Shown: piece by piece, positions 19,252-27,443 of the stretch
Numbering within the stretch: the first letter of the stretch is position 1
Layout of the letters: each line of letters starts with the position of its first letter
Assembly: GCF_016860525.1 (NCBI RefSeq)
Contig: NZ_BNEA01000015.1
Location: 3,348,001 to 3,412,000, forward strand
Length of the DNA stretch: 64,000 bases
Reading direction: 5' to 3'
Origin: Streptomyces rubradiris
GTDB lineage: Bacteria; Actinomycetota; Actinomycetes; Streptomycetales; Streptomycetaceae
The notes under the pieces: generated by a model
What the model was told of the DNA's origin: nothing
Databases searched by the model: none
What the model saw: only the letters and a program-made list of their open reading frames with translations
Program-made: the position numbers and the translations under genes

Positions 19252-19908
19252 GTGCACGACACCATCCCGTACGCCTTCCGGATCTCGGCGAACAACCCGA
19301 TACCGCTGCCCGGCCCCGCCCCGGCGCCCCTGCCCCCCGACGCGGAGCTGATCGCGACGGTCTCTCGCCACCCCGGGAACGCACCGCTGGCGCGGGTCTG
19401 TGCGGGCCGTACGTCCGGACACCCGTTCTGGCTCCACTCCGCCCGCGACGACCGCCCGCTCTGCTCGGTCACCCCCGCGGGCCCGGACACCTACGACCTC
19501 CACGCGTCCGACGGCACTCCCCTGGCCCGCGTCACCCGCCGCCCCGGCCGCCTGCTCCCCTGGCCCCGCCGGACCCGCTGGACCGCGCAGGTCGTCTACC
19601 CGTCCCAGCGGATCACGGGCAAGGCGGGCACCTGGTACGCCTGGCTGCTCTACGTGGTCACGTCGCCCGTCTGGCTCCTGTGGGTGCTCTGCGCGACGGT
19701 GTACTCCTTCTTCGACGGCAGCCCGGAAGACTTCACCTTCGGCAGCCCGGCCCGCACCCGCTGGCGCGCCCCCGGCACCGGCACGATCCTGGACTACCGG
19801 GGCGTGAGCAGGACGTACCGCCACGATCCCCGGCGCCTGGACGTCCGGGTCGCCTACGCGCTGGCGCTCCTGCGCACCTGGGACCGCGAACGACGGTTCA
19901 GAGCCTGA
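19252..19908 (+). CDS. Hypothetical membrane-associated protein
   Basis: The 218-residue protein starts at GTG behind GAGGA and is divergent from rpsJ. It is not recognised as a named family. A Pro-rich N-terminus (PLPGPAPAPLPPDAE) leads to a soluble part with repeated strand-like segments (CSVTPAGPDTYDLHASDGTP). One hydrophobic stretch lies at residues ~128-152 (WYAWLLYVVTSPVWLLWVLC, then ATVYSFF). The C-terminus is basic (TWDRERRFRA). The layout resembles small Streptomyces proteins with a scramblase/LURP-like beta barrel, but this is only an impression. Its last 11 nt overlap the convergent gene at 19898. Confidence 0.65.
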   Translation: MHDTIPYAFRISANNPIPLPGPAPAPLPPDAELIATVSRHPGNAPLARVCAGRTSGHPFWLHSARDDRPLCSVTPAGPDTYDLHASDGTPLARVTRRPGRLLPWPRRTRWTAQVVYPSQRITGKAGTWYAWLLYVVTSPVWLLWVLCATVYSFFDGSPEDFTFGSPARTRWRAPGTGTILDYRGVSRTYRHDPRRLDVRVAYALALLRTWDRERRFRA

Positions 19909-20407
19909 ACAGCGCCCCGCGCCAGGTCCACCCGGCGCCGAGGACCGCCTCCTGCAAGGGCGTCTTCAGCTCGGCGGTGTCGAAGCGGTAGTCCTCCGTG
20001 AACCGGACCTTCCCGTCGGGCCCCCGATCGACCGTCCAGCTCCGGGACACGGACCTGACCTGCCCCCGGGAGTGCTCCGCCGACAGGATCAGCCTGGGCC
20101 TGTCCCCGACCCAGGTGACCTCCCACTCCCGGTCCAGAGCGCGCACCTCGCGCTTCTCCGGGACCAGCCGCATCCGGGTCTCCAGCGACCGGCTCACCTT
20201 GGCCCGCGCGAAGAAGCCGTGCCAGTCGGGCTCCCGGATGCGCCACTCCGCCACGAGATCGGCCCCGCCGCCGACCCCTTCCCGCACGACGTACGGCACG
20301 TCCGGCCCGCCGACGGCGAGCAGGGCGGCGCGGACTTCCGAGGCGGGCCGGGGCGGGACGGCGGGGTCGGGATATTTGGTGCCGGTGAAGCGGTCGAGAA
20401 GGCTCAT
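19898..20407 (-). CDS. Conserved hypothetical protein, paralogue of 32580-33044
   Basis: The 169-residue protein begins at ATG 20407 (MSLLDRFTGTKYPDPAVPPR). It aligns along its length with the 154-residue product of 32580-33044: both have LAGTK/FTGTK near the N-terminus, GPDVPY-VR, TRMRLVPEKREVR, a W- and R-rich middle, GPDGK/RKQ, RFDT-E, and PL-(D/Q)-AVLGAGW-WRG at the C-terminus. No known catalytic motif or signal peptide is seen. It is divergent from the kinase operon, while the paralogue sits in the WXG100-like cluster. The family seems Streptomyces-specific and of unknown function. Confidence 0.75.
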   Translation of the reverse strand: MSLLDRFTGTKYPDPAVPPRPASEVRAALLAVGGPDVPYVVREGVGGGADLVAEWRIREPDWHGFFARAKVSRSLETRMRLVPEKREVRALDREWEVTWVGDRPRLILSAEHSRGQVRSVSRSWTVDRGPDGKVRFTEDYRFDTAELKTPLQEAVLGAGWTWRGALFRL

Positions 20408-20515
20408 GTGATCATCCTGCTCCGCCTCGCGCGCGGCGAAGGCCGTCGCCCGGGGTGCTTCCGACACGGCCGGTAAGATCATCGGCCTGTGCCGGCAATC
20501 GGGGGGAACGCGCGC

Positions 20516-21421
20516 ATGGAGCGGCTGCGTCAGGACGACCCGCCGCTGATCGGACCGTACGCGGTGCTGGGCGGGCTGGACGAGGAGCAGGAACGGCGGC
20601 GGGCGCCCGAGCGCCGGTACATCGCCCGGAGTGCGGACGGACGGCGCACGGTCCTGGTCCACCTGCCGCATCCCGGCATCGATCCCGCCCGCTGGGCCGC
20701 CGAGGCCGAGGCCGCCCGGCGGCTGTCCGTGCCGGGCTTCGCACCCGTGACCGAGGTGACCGGGACGGCTGTCCCGCCCTGGTACGTCACCCCCTACACC
20801 CCTGTACTCCCCCTGCCCGCGGTGCTGGCCGCCCATGGCGGTCCCCTGCCGGAACCCGTCGTACGGGCGCTCGGGGCAGCTCTCGCCGGCGCGCTGGCGG
20901 CGGCCCACGCGCAGGGCGTGACCCACGCGGGTGTGTCCCCGGCGGCCGTACTGCTCGGCGTGGACGGTCCGTCGCTGGCCTGTTTCGGCGCCGTGCGCGC
21001 CGTGGCGCCGGACGGCGAGCGGCGGCTGGGCAGCCCCGCGCTCGACCCGGGGTGCCTGGCACCGGAGCAGGCGCAGGGCGGCCGGCCCCGGCCGCTCGGT
21101 GACGTGTACGGCCTCGGCGCCGTGCTCGCCTACGCGAGCACCGGGCACACCGTGCCGGAGCGGGAGGAGCTTCCGGAGTCGCTGCGGGACCTGGTCACCG
21201 CCTGCCTGTCCCGTGACGCCGCTCACCGGCCGTCGGCAGCCGGTCTCGCGGCCCTGCTGGCGGCGCCCGGCACGACACAGCCGCCGGCCCCCGTCCCCAC
21301 AGTGGTCGACGTCCGCCGCTTCCCCCTCCCGGGCAGGATCGTCGCGGCCCTCGCCCGTCAGTCGGCGGACGTCCTCGTGGCCCTTCCGCCCGCGCACGCC
21401 CGGAAGGCGGGACAGCCCTGA
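20516..21421 (+). CDS. Protein kinase-like pseudokinase
   Basis: The 301-residue protein starts at ATG 20516 behind GGGGGGAA (a GTG at 20489 lacks a ribosome-binding site). It follows the outline of bacterial Ser/Thr kinases: LIGPYAVLGGL, an APE-like LAPEQA, and DVYGLGAVLAYASTGHTVP matching the F-helix region. It lacks the catalytic residues. The glycine-rich loop is gone, the VAIK lysine is replaced in TVLVHLP, HRDLKPxN has become THAGVSPAAV (residues ~136-145), and DFG is CFG. No catalytic Asp remains. Its stop overlaps the start of the active kinase gene (TGATG), so the two are made together and it is probably a regulatory or scaffold partner. Confidence 0.8.
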   Translation: MERLRQDDPPLIGPYAVLGGLDEEQERRRAPERRYIARSADGRRTVLVHLPHPGIDPARWAAEAEAARRLSVPGFAPVTEVTGTAVPPWYVTPYTPVLPLPAVLAAHGGPLPEPVVRALGAALAGALAAAHAQGVTHAGVSPAAVLLGVDGPSLACFGAVRAVAPDGERRLGSPALDPGCLAPEQAQGGRPRPLGDVYGLGAVLAYASTGHTVPEREELPESLRDLVTACLSRDAAHRPSAAGLAALLAAPGTTQPPAPVPTVVDVRRFPLPGRIVAALARQSADVLVALPPAHARKAGQP

Positions 21422-23616
21422 TGTTCACCCCTCTCACCCACCACGATCCCGCCCGGCTCGGCTCCTACCACTTGACGGCCCGCCTCGGCAGCGGCGGCAT
21501 GGGCACGGTCTACCTGGCCCGCTCGGACTCCGGGCGGACCGTCGCCTTGAAGACGATGCACGCCCGCTCCGCCGCGGATCCCGTGCTGCGGACCCGGTTC
21601 CGGCTGGAGACGGACGCGGCCCGGGTCATCGGCGGCGAGTACGGGGCCCGGGTGTTCGACGCCGACCTCGCCCACGAGACGCCCTGGCTGGCCACCGAGT
21701 ACCTGATCGGGCCGCCCCTCGACGAAGCCGTCCGGCTGAACGGTCCCCTGCCGGAGCGAACGGTCCGGGCCGTCGGCGCCCGCCTGTGCGCCGCGCTCGC
21801 CCGGCTGCACGACTCGGAGGTGGTCCACCGGGACCTGAAGCCGTCCAACATCATGGTGACGGCCGACGGTCCCAAGGTCATCGACTTCGGGATCGCGCGG
21901 GCCCTCGGCGACGACCGCCTCACCCGGGCCGGATCCGCGGCGGGCACCCCCGCCTTCATGTCGCCCGAGCAGGCGGCGGGCGAGGAGCACACCCCGGCCG
22001 GTGACGTGTTCGCCCTGGCCGGGGTACTGGTCCACGCCGCCACGGGCCGGGGGCCGTTCGGTACCGGACAGGCGGCGGACCTGCTGTACCGCGTGCGGTA
22101 CGCGGAACCGGACCTGACCGGGGTGCCGGCCGGCCTCCTCCCCGTACTGCTTCCGTGCTTCGCCAAGGACCCGCGGCAACGGCCCACGACCGACCGGCTG
22201 TGTGCCCTGCTGGGCGGCGGGGAACAGGACTTCGCGGACTGCCTGCCGGAGCCCGTCCTCGCGGACATCGCCCGGCGGGCCGCCGACGTCTGGCGGGTCA
22301 CGCCGCACCGGTTGCCGCCCCCGGCCGGGGAAGCCGGGGAAGACCGCGGCGACGCGTCCGTCGGCACCCGGGCCGGGATGTCCCGCCGCCGGCTGTTGTC
22401 CGTCGGCGGGGGTGCGGCCCTCGGTGTCGCCGCGGCGGGCGCGGGCACCTGGGTCTGGTTCGGGCGGCGCGGCGGATCCGAACCGGCGCGGCCGACTCCG
22501 CCGACCGTCTCGGCAAAGCCGGCGTGGGGTCTGCTCTGGCAGGTGTCGGCCGATTTCACCGATCCGCCCGTGCCGCCGTTCCCGCTGCTGCTCGACCGCC
22601 TGGTGGTCGTGGGCGGAACCGATCTCAAGGGGGTGGACCCGCGGACGGGAAAGACGCTGTGGGCCGACCCCGAGGTGTACTTCGGGCATCGCACGGTCAC
22701 CGACGGCGCGCGGATCCACACGCTGGACTACACCTTGGACAAGGCCGATCCGCTGTCCCTGTGCCCGGTCGGCCTGGCCGACGGCCGGGTCGGGGATCCG
22801 TATCTGGAGCTGAAGGACTTCCACGGCGGTCTCCACGGCACCCAGTTGCTGTGCGCCTCGGGCAACGCCGTCTACGTGGTCGGCGGCCGTAGTTCGCGGC
22901 CCATCGACTCGTCGCGCAACGACACCTTTCGCGCGGGCCAGTCCTGGCACCTGGTCGCCCTGGACGTCCACGCCCGCCGGAAGCTGTGGGAGGTCCCGCT
23001 TCCGGCGCGCCCCGACGGCAGCACGCGGCTGCACTTCCTGTCGGCCCAGGTGTCGGGGGAACGCCTGGTGCTCGTCCAGCAGTCGGCCGACGGCGCCACC
23101 CGGCTCGTCGTACGGGACACCGGCACCGGGCGCCTGCTGTGGGACCGTCCCCTCGACAGCGCGTCGCCGTCCTCCGGCCGGACCCGTCCGGCCGTGGACG
23201 ACCGGCACGTGTACCCGGCGGCGGACGGGCTGCTCGCGCTCGGCCTGGACGACGGGAAGGTCGTCTGGCGGCGCGGCAAGGGCACCGCCTACAGCCCGCC
23301 CGCCGTCCACGACGGGGTGGTGTACGCGGTGGAGTCGGGCCGCGGCGTCGTCGCGCTCGACGCGGGCGGCGGCGAATCCCGCTGGGCGGAGAAGGGCGGC
23401 GGTGCGACCACCGCCGACCTCGCGGAGCCGCCCGTCGTCGGCGTCACGCATGTGTACCGCAGGGCGTCCTCGCGGCTGAGGGCGGTCGCCCTGGCCGACG
23501 GTGCCACGTCCCGTCCTGTGGACGCCCCCGCGACGGCCCGCTACTTCGCCCACCCCGCCTCCAGGCGCCTGATCGCCCTGGGCGAGGGCTATGCCGCCGG
23601 TTATCCGCTCCTCTGA
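21421..23616 (+). CDS. Transmembrane Ser/Thr protein kinase with extracellular PQQ-type beta-propeller
   Basis: The 731-residue protein has an intact cytoplasmic kinase domain at about residues 12-270: G-loop RLGSGGMGTVYLA, VALK lysine 44, HRDLKPSN with Asp138, DFG Asp155 and GTPAFMSPEQ activation segment. A basic SRRRLL (321-326) leads into one membrane span (~327-347). A C-terminal PQQ/WD40-like propeller of ~380 residues follows, with repeated blocks such as GVDPRTGKTLW, LVALDVHARRKLWEVPL and LALGLDDGKVVWRRGKGTAY. The outer part probably senses a ligand or cell-wall state. SRRRLL resembles a Tat motif. It sits between the pseudokinase and a related kinase. Confidence 0.93.
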   Translation: MFTPLTHHDPARLGSYHLTARLGSGGMGTVYLARSDSGRTVALKTMHARSAADPVLRTRFRLETDAARVIGGEYGARVFDADLAHETPWLATEYLIGPPLDEAVRLNGPLPERTVRAVGARLCAALARLHDSEVVHRDLKPSNIMVTADGPKVIDFGIARALGDDRLTRAGSAAGTPAFMSPEQAAGEEHTPAGDVFALAGVLVHAATGRGPFGTGQAADLLYRVRYAEPDLTGVPAGLLPVLLPCFAKDPRQRPTTDRLCALLGGGEQDFADCLPEPVLADIARRAADVWRVTPHRLPPPAGEAGEDRGDASVGTRAGMSRRRLLSVGGGAALGVAAAGAGTWVWFGRRGGSEPARPTPPTVSAKPAWGLLWQVSADFTDPPVPPFPLLLDRLVVVGGTDLKGVDPRTGKTLWADPEVYFGHRTVTDGARIHTLDYTLDKADPLSLCPVGLADGRVGDPYLELKDFHGGLHGTQLLCASGNAVYVVGGRSSRPIDSSRNDTFRAGQSWHLVALDVHARRKLWEVPLPARPDGSTRLHFLSAQVSGERLVLVQQSADGATRLVVRDTGTGRLLWDRPLDSASPSSGRTRPAVDDRHVYPAADGLLALGLDDGKVVWRRGKGTAYSPPAVHDGVVYAVESGRGVVALDAGGGESRWAEKGGGATTADLAEPPVVGVTHVYRRASSRLRAVALADGATSRPVDAPATARYFAHPASRRLIALGEGYAAGYPLL

Positions 23617-23634
23617 GATGCAAGGTCGGGAAAG

Positions 23635-25776
23635 ATGAAGCCACTGGGTACCGGAGACCCGCTCCGCCTGGGCCCGTACCGCGTCCTCGGCGTGCTCGGC
23701 GAGGGCGGCATGGGCAAGGTGTACGTGGGACAGGACAGTGACGGGCGGTCGGCCGCGGTGAAGGTCCTGCACCGCCATCTGGCGGACGATCCGCACCTCG
23801 GTCAGCGCTTCGTGCGCGAGGCCCGGATGGCCCAGGCGGTCGGCAGCCCGGGAGTGGCCAGGGTCCTGGACGCACAGACCGAGGGCGGGCGCCCGTGGAT
23901 CGCGACCGAGTTCCTCAGCGGCCCGGACCTCGAAGACGTGATCCGCGCGTACGGCCCGCTGGACGAGAACGGGGTGCGCGCGCTCGCGGCGGCACTCGCG
24001 CTCACGCTGCGGGACATCCACGCCGCCGGTCTGGTGCACCGCGATCTGAAGCCGGCCAACGTGGTGCTCACCTCGGGGGGCCCGCGCGTCATCGACTTCG
24101 GCATAGCCCGCCCCGAGCACGGCCTGACCCTCACCACCACCGGGCAGGTGCCGGTCACCCCCGGGTACGGGGCGCCGGAACAGGCTCTGGGGCAGCGGGT
24201 GGGCCCGGCCGCCGACGTCTTCTCGCTGGGTGCCCTGCTGGTGTACGCGGCGAGCGGGCGACGGGCGTTCACCGGCTCGCACGTCGCCGCGGTGCAGTAC
24301 GAGGTCGTCCACGGCGCACCGCGCATGGACGGGGTCCCGCCCGTCCTCCAGCCGCTCATCGGCCCGTGCCTGGCCAAGGATCCCGCGCACCGGCCCGCCC
24401 CGGAGGCGATCGCGCATGCCTTCGCCCCGCCGCCCGGCGCCGACCGCGTGTGGCGCTCCGGCGCGCTGGCCGAGGAGGTACGGCGCCGGGAACGCGCCCT
24501 GCACGAGCTGACCACCCTGCCGGGAACGGGCGTCACCCCGCGCGGGGCCTCGCGGCGCCGCGTGCTGACGGCCCTCGCGGTCGGCGGCCCGGTCGCCCTC
24601 GCCGGCGGGGGTGCGGCGACGTGGTGGTTCCTGCGCGGCAGCGGCGAGGACCCCTTCGACATCCCGCCCGCCGCCGCGACCCCGAAGGCACGCCTGCTGT
24701 CGGCGGAAAAGGGGGATTACGTCCTCGGTCAGGCACCCGCCCCGCTGTGGAGCCGCCCCTCCGCCATCGGCTCCGGCTCCCCTGCCCCGCTGCCCGTACG
24801 GGACGTCCTGGTCGTCGGCGATCCCAAGGGCGGCATCACGGCGCACGGCGTGGTGGACGGCAAACCCCGCTGGTCCGCCCCCGAAGCGAGGGCGAAAGGC
24901 CGTTTCGTCTCGCTCTCCGACCGCCTGATAGCCGCCGTGGACGGCGAGGGCACGCTGCGGACCTTCGTCGCGTCCACCGGCGCCCCCAAGTGGACGGCGC
25001 CCGCCGAGGCCGCCAGTGTCCTCGCGGCCGACGCGGAGGCGGTGTACGTCGTCACCCGGGACGGCCGACTGCGCGCGGTGGGCCGCTCCGACGCGCGGAT
25101 CCGCTGGACCGCGAAGCCCGGTACGGACCTCGGTGCTGCGGGCACGGCGCGGGGCGTCGCGGCCCGGGGCGTCCTGGCCGTCGCGACGGAGGCGGGGCAC
25201 GTGCTCGCCGTCGACACGCGCACCGGCCGGCAGCGGTGGCTGCTGCGCGACCAGGACGACGACAGACCGGCGATCACGGCGTCGGGCGGGACCCTGTTCG
25301 TGAGCGGCAGCCCGTACTTCACCGCCCGTCGCATCACCGACGGCAAGCAGCTGTGGCGCCCCGACCTGAGACGGGCGGACGGCACCAAGGTGTTCTGGGG
25401 CCCCGCGGCGGTCCACGGCCCCTACGTCTTCGCGGCGGCGCTCGGGGCGCCGCTCCGTTTCGACATCAAGGACGGCAAGCAGAGCGGCTGGCCCTACGAC
25501 CTCCAGCAGCTGTGCGACCCGTACAGCCCGCTGGTGGTCCAGGGCCACGGCTTCTGGTCGGTCGCCGTCAACACGAAGGAGGGCGCGGTCAACGTCCTCA
25601 ACGTGGTCGACGGACCGGACGGCGGCAGCCTCTCCAGGGACCCCGACTCCATGCTGAACAAGACGACCTGGAGTTTCCGCGTCATCAAGAACCCCGACGA
25701 CTACTGGCTGACGGCCGACGCCAACCGCGTGTTCCTGGTGGACGGCGGCACGCTCACGGCACTACCGGTGTTCTGA
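23635..25776 (+). CDS. Transmembrane Ser/Thr protein kinase with extracellular PQQ-type beta-propeller
   Basis: The 713-residue paralogue of the preceding gene starts 18 nt after it. Kinase motifs are complete: VLGEGGMGKVYVGQ, AVKVL lysine 43, HRDLKPAN Asp137, DFG Asp154 and TPGYGAPEQ. ASRRRVLTALAVGGPVALAG at ~305-324 combines a twin-arginine-like motif with a single membrane span. The outer ~370 residues are propeller repeats (GVVDGKPRWSAPE, VASTGAPKWTAPAE, AVGRSDARIRWTAKPG, AVDTRTGRQRWLLRD). The three-gene operon (pseudokinase, kinase, kinase) reads as one signalling unit; substrates cannot be inferred. Confidence 0.93.
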   Translation: MKPLGTGDPLRLGPYRVLGVLGEGGMGKVYVGQDSDGRSAAVKVLHRHLADDPHLGQRFVREARMAQAVGSPGVARVLDAQTEGGRPWIATEFLSGPDLEDVIRAYGPLDENGVRALAAALALTLRDIHAAGLVHRDLKPANVVLTSGGPRVIDFGIARPEHGLTLTTTGQVPVTPGYGAPEQALGQRVGPAADVFSLGALLVYAASGRRAFTGSHVAAVQYEVVHGAPRMDGVPPVLQPLIGPCLAKDPAHRPAPEAIAHAFAPPPGADRVWRSGALAEEVRRRERALHELTTLPGTGVTPRGASRRRVLTALAVGGPVALAGGGAATWWFLRGSGEDPFDIPPAAATPKARLLSAEKGDYVLGQAPAPLWSRPSAIGSGSPAPLPVRDVLVVGDPKGGITAHGVVDGKPRWSAPEARAKGRFVSLSDRLIAAVDGEGTLRTFVASTGAPKWTAPAEAASVLAADAEAVYVVTRDGRLRAVGRSDARIRWTAKPGTDLGAAGTARGVAARGVLAVATEAGHVLAVDTRTGRQRWLLRDQDDDRPAITASGGTLFVSGSPYFTARRITDGKQLWRPDLRRADGTKVFWGPAAVHGPYVFAAALGAPLRFDIKDGKQSGWPYDLQQLCDPYSPLVVQGHGFWSVAVNTKEGAVNVLNVVDGPDGGSLSRDPDSMLNKTTWSFRVIKNPDDYWLTADANRVFLVDGGTLTALPVF

Positions 25777-25796
25777 CCGCACGACGCCCCGCGGGG

Positions 25797-26900
25797 TCAG
25801 GGCTGGGCGGCCGTCCGCACGCTGCCGCAGCCGCGCTGCTTCGCCTCGTGGGCGGCGAAGGCCGTCAGGGCCGAGCGGGCGAAGGAGTCGGAGTAGTGCG
25901 GGACCAGGTAGCCGCCGGTGTCCTCGTCGTAGAGGCGGTACAGCGCGAACACGGCGGGCTGGGCCGACCGGCACGTCGAGGTGGCCCAGGTGTAGTCGTG
26001 CTCGCCGTAGGGCCCGGTCGCCGCCTTCAGTGCCGCTTCCTCACTGGCCAGGAAGTCCTTGGCCGACGCGCCGTAGTAGGCGTACAGGCCGTAGCCCGGC
26101 TTTCCGGCCTTCGTGACCAGGTAGCAGTTGACCTGCGGCGTGTCGGGGTCCGCCGGGTACTCCAGGACGTCCGGGGTGCCGTTGCGTGCCGCCTCCGTGT
26201 CGCGCAGCGCCGCGCACGAGCCGTCGGCCTGCCGCAGCGGCTCGGCCGCGCCGGACCGGCCCAGGAGGCCCGGGGACAGGCCGGTGATCCGCTGGCCGGC
26301 TTCCACCTGGCAGCCGTGCTTCTCCGCGGCCTCGCGGGCGGTCTCGGTGGTCACCTGCCCGAGACCGGTCAGGGTCGTACTGTTCGCCACCCCGAGCAGG
26401 TCACCGTAGGCGACCAGGGCCTTGTTCCGCTGGTTCACGCAGTCGAGCGCGACCATGACCTGGTAGGTGCCGCTCTCGTGGCGGAGGACGCCCGGCCAGC
26501 CGTGCCCCAGGGGCGCCGCCCGGTCCCGGACGCCGTTGTAGTTCGCGTTGTACCAGACGAGGGTCGACGCGGGGGCTTTCGAGGTGCTCCAGCGCAGCTT
26601 CACTTCCAGCGCACCGCGCTCCGCCCCGGATGCCTCGGTGCGGACGCGGCAGGAGGCCAGGTAGTCGCCGTCGTCCAGGTCCTCCGCGCTCAGCCGCGAC
26701 GAGTGCAGCGCCGCGCTGAGCCCGCCCTGTGCCAGCGAGCCGTCGCACGCCCGGTCCGCGGAGTCGTCGTCGCCTCCCGAGCCGATGACCCCGGTGCCGT
26801 AGAGGACGAGCCCCAGAAGTGCCAGGACCAGCAGGAGGGCTCCCGCGTACCACCCGGCGTGCCTGGGCCGGAGTCCGGATTTCGTCTGCATCGTGCTCAT
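25797..26900 (-). CDS. Membrane-anchored hypothetical protein with extracellular domain
   Basis: A 367-residue protein with a short basic N-terminus, a membrane span at ~16-38 (GWYAGALLLVLALLGLVLYG) and a large outer domain rich in Cys, Tyr and Trp. The paired cysteines (for example RACDG, LASCRV, VALDCVNQ, HGCQVE, GSCAALRD, NCYLV, STCRS and RGCGS) suggest several disulfides and two similar halves. It is convergent with the kinase operon (20-bp gap), a layout often seen for propeller-kinase loci, but a link is only inferred. No known enzyme motif is visible. Confidence 0.7.
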   Translation of the reverse strand: MSTMQTKSGLRPRHAGWYAGALLLVLALLGLVLYGTGVIGSGGDDDSADRACDGSLAQGGLSAALHSSRLSAEDLDDGDYLASCRVRTEASGAERGALEVKLRWSTSKAPASTLVWYNANYNGVRDRAAPLGHGWPGVLRHESGTYQVMVALDCVNQRNKALVAYGDLLGVANSTTLTGLGQVTTETAREAAEKHGCQVEAGQRITGLSPGLLGRSGAAEPLRQADGSCAALRDTEAARNGTPDVLEYPADPDTPQVNCYLVTKAGKPGYGLYAYYGASAKDFLASEEAALKAATGPYGEHDYTWATSTCRSAQPAVFALYRLYDEDTGGYLVPHYSDSFARSALTAFAAHEAKQRGCGSVRTAAQP

Positions 26901-26950
26901 TCTGTCGGGTCGTGCCGACCCAGACGGCGCCTGGGTGACGAAGATTTACA

Positions 26951-26978
26951 TAAGCTATAAATATAAAAGCGCTATGCT
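26951..26978 (+). promoter_or_regulatory. AT-rich promoter/operator region of the marR operon
   Basis: A ~30-bp island almost free of G and C (taagctataaatataaaagc) contrasts sharply with its surroundings. A -10-like TATGCT (26973-26978) ends 6 nt before the ATG, which would give a leaderless mRNA. As MarR proteins commonly autoregulate, the AT-rich stretch is a likely operator. Confidence 0.45.
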
Positions 26979-26984
26979 TCGGCC

Positions 26985-27443
26985 ATGAGTCGTCAAGACA
27001 CCGCTCCTGGCGCGTCCGCCGCCATCGGGGCAGCCCTCTACAGCCTGGCCACCAGGGCCGCGAGGCGCCTGCCCCGGGACATGAGCCTGACGTCCGCCGC
27101 CACCCTGGCCACCCTGGACCGGACCGGCCCGCGGCGCGTCACCGATCTGGCCGCGGTCGAGGGCGTCACCCAGCCCGCGATGACCGCCCTGGTCCGGGTG
27201 CTGGAGGAGTCCGGCCTGGTCGAACGGCGGGACGACCCGTCCGACAAGCGGGTCAAGCTGGTGTGCCTGACCGAGGCCGGCGCCTCCTATGTCCGGGCGC
27301 GCCGCCAGGCGGGCGTCCACGCGTTCGAACGGTTGATCGGCAAGCTCACCGGCGACGAGATCGAGGCGCTGGCGGCGGCCCTTCCGGCGCTGAGGCATCT
27401 GGCAGAACTCGAAAGCCAGGACCGCGAAGAGCGGAAGCGGTGA
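26985..27443 (+). CDS. MarR family transcriptional regulator
   Basis: A 152-residue winged-helix protein. The DNA-binding region is LTSAATLATLDRTGPRRVTD, LAAVEGVTQPAMTALVRVLE (recognition helix) and the wing ERRDDPSDKRVKLVCLTEAG, the classical MarR DxRxK pattern. It is translationally coupled to the MFS transporter by a GTGA overlap. It probably represses its own operon and responds to a small molecule exported by the transporter. Confidence 0.92.
   Translation: MSRQDTAPGASAAIGAALYSLATRAARRLPRDMSLTSAATLATLDRTGPRRVTDLAAVEGVTQPAMTALVRVLEESGLVERRDDPSDKRVKLVCLTEAGASYVRARRQAGVHAFERLIGKLTGDEIEALAAALPALRHLAELESQDREERKR

Noticed and set aside
21358..25548. A 1396-codon minus-strand frame opposite the kinase operon
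   Set aside because: It is low-complexity Arg/Gly-rich translation lying antisense to two clear kinases.
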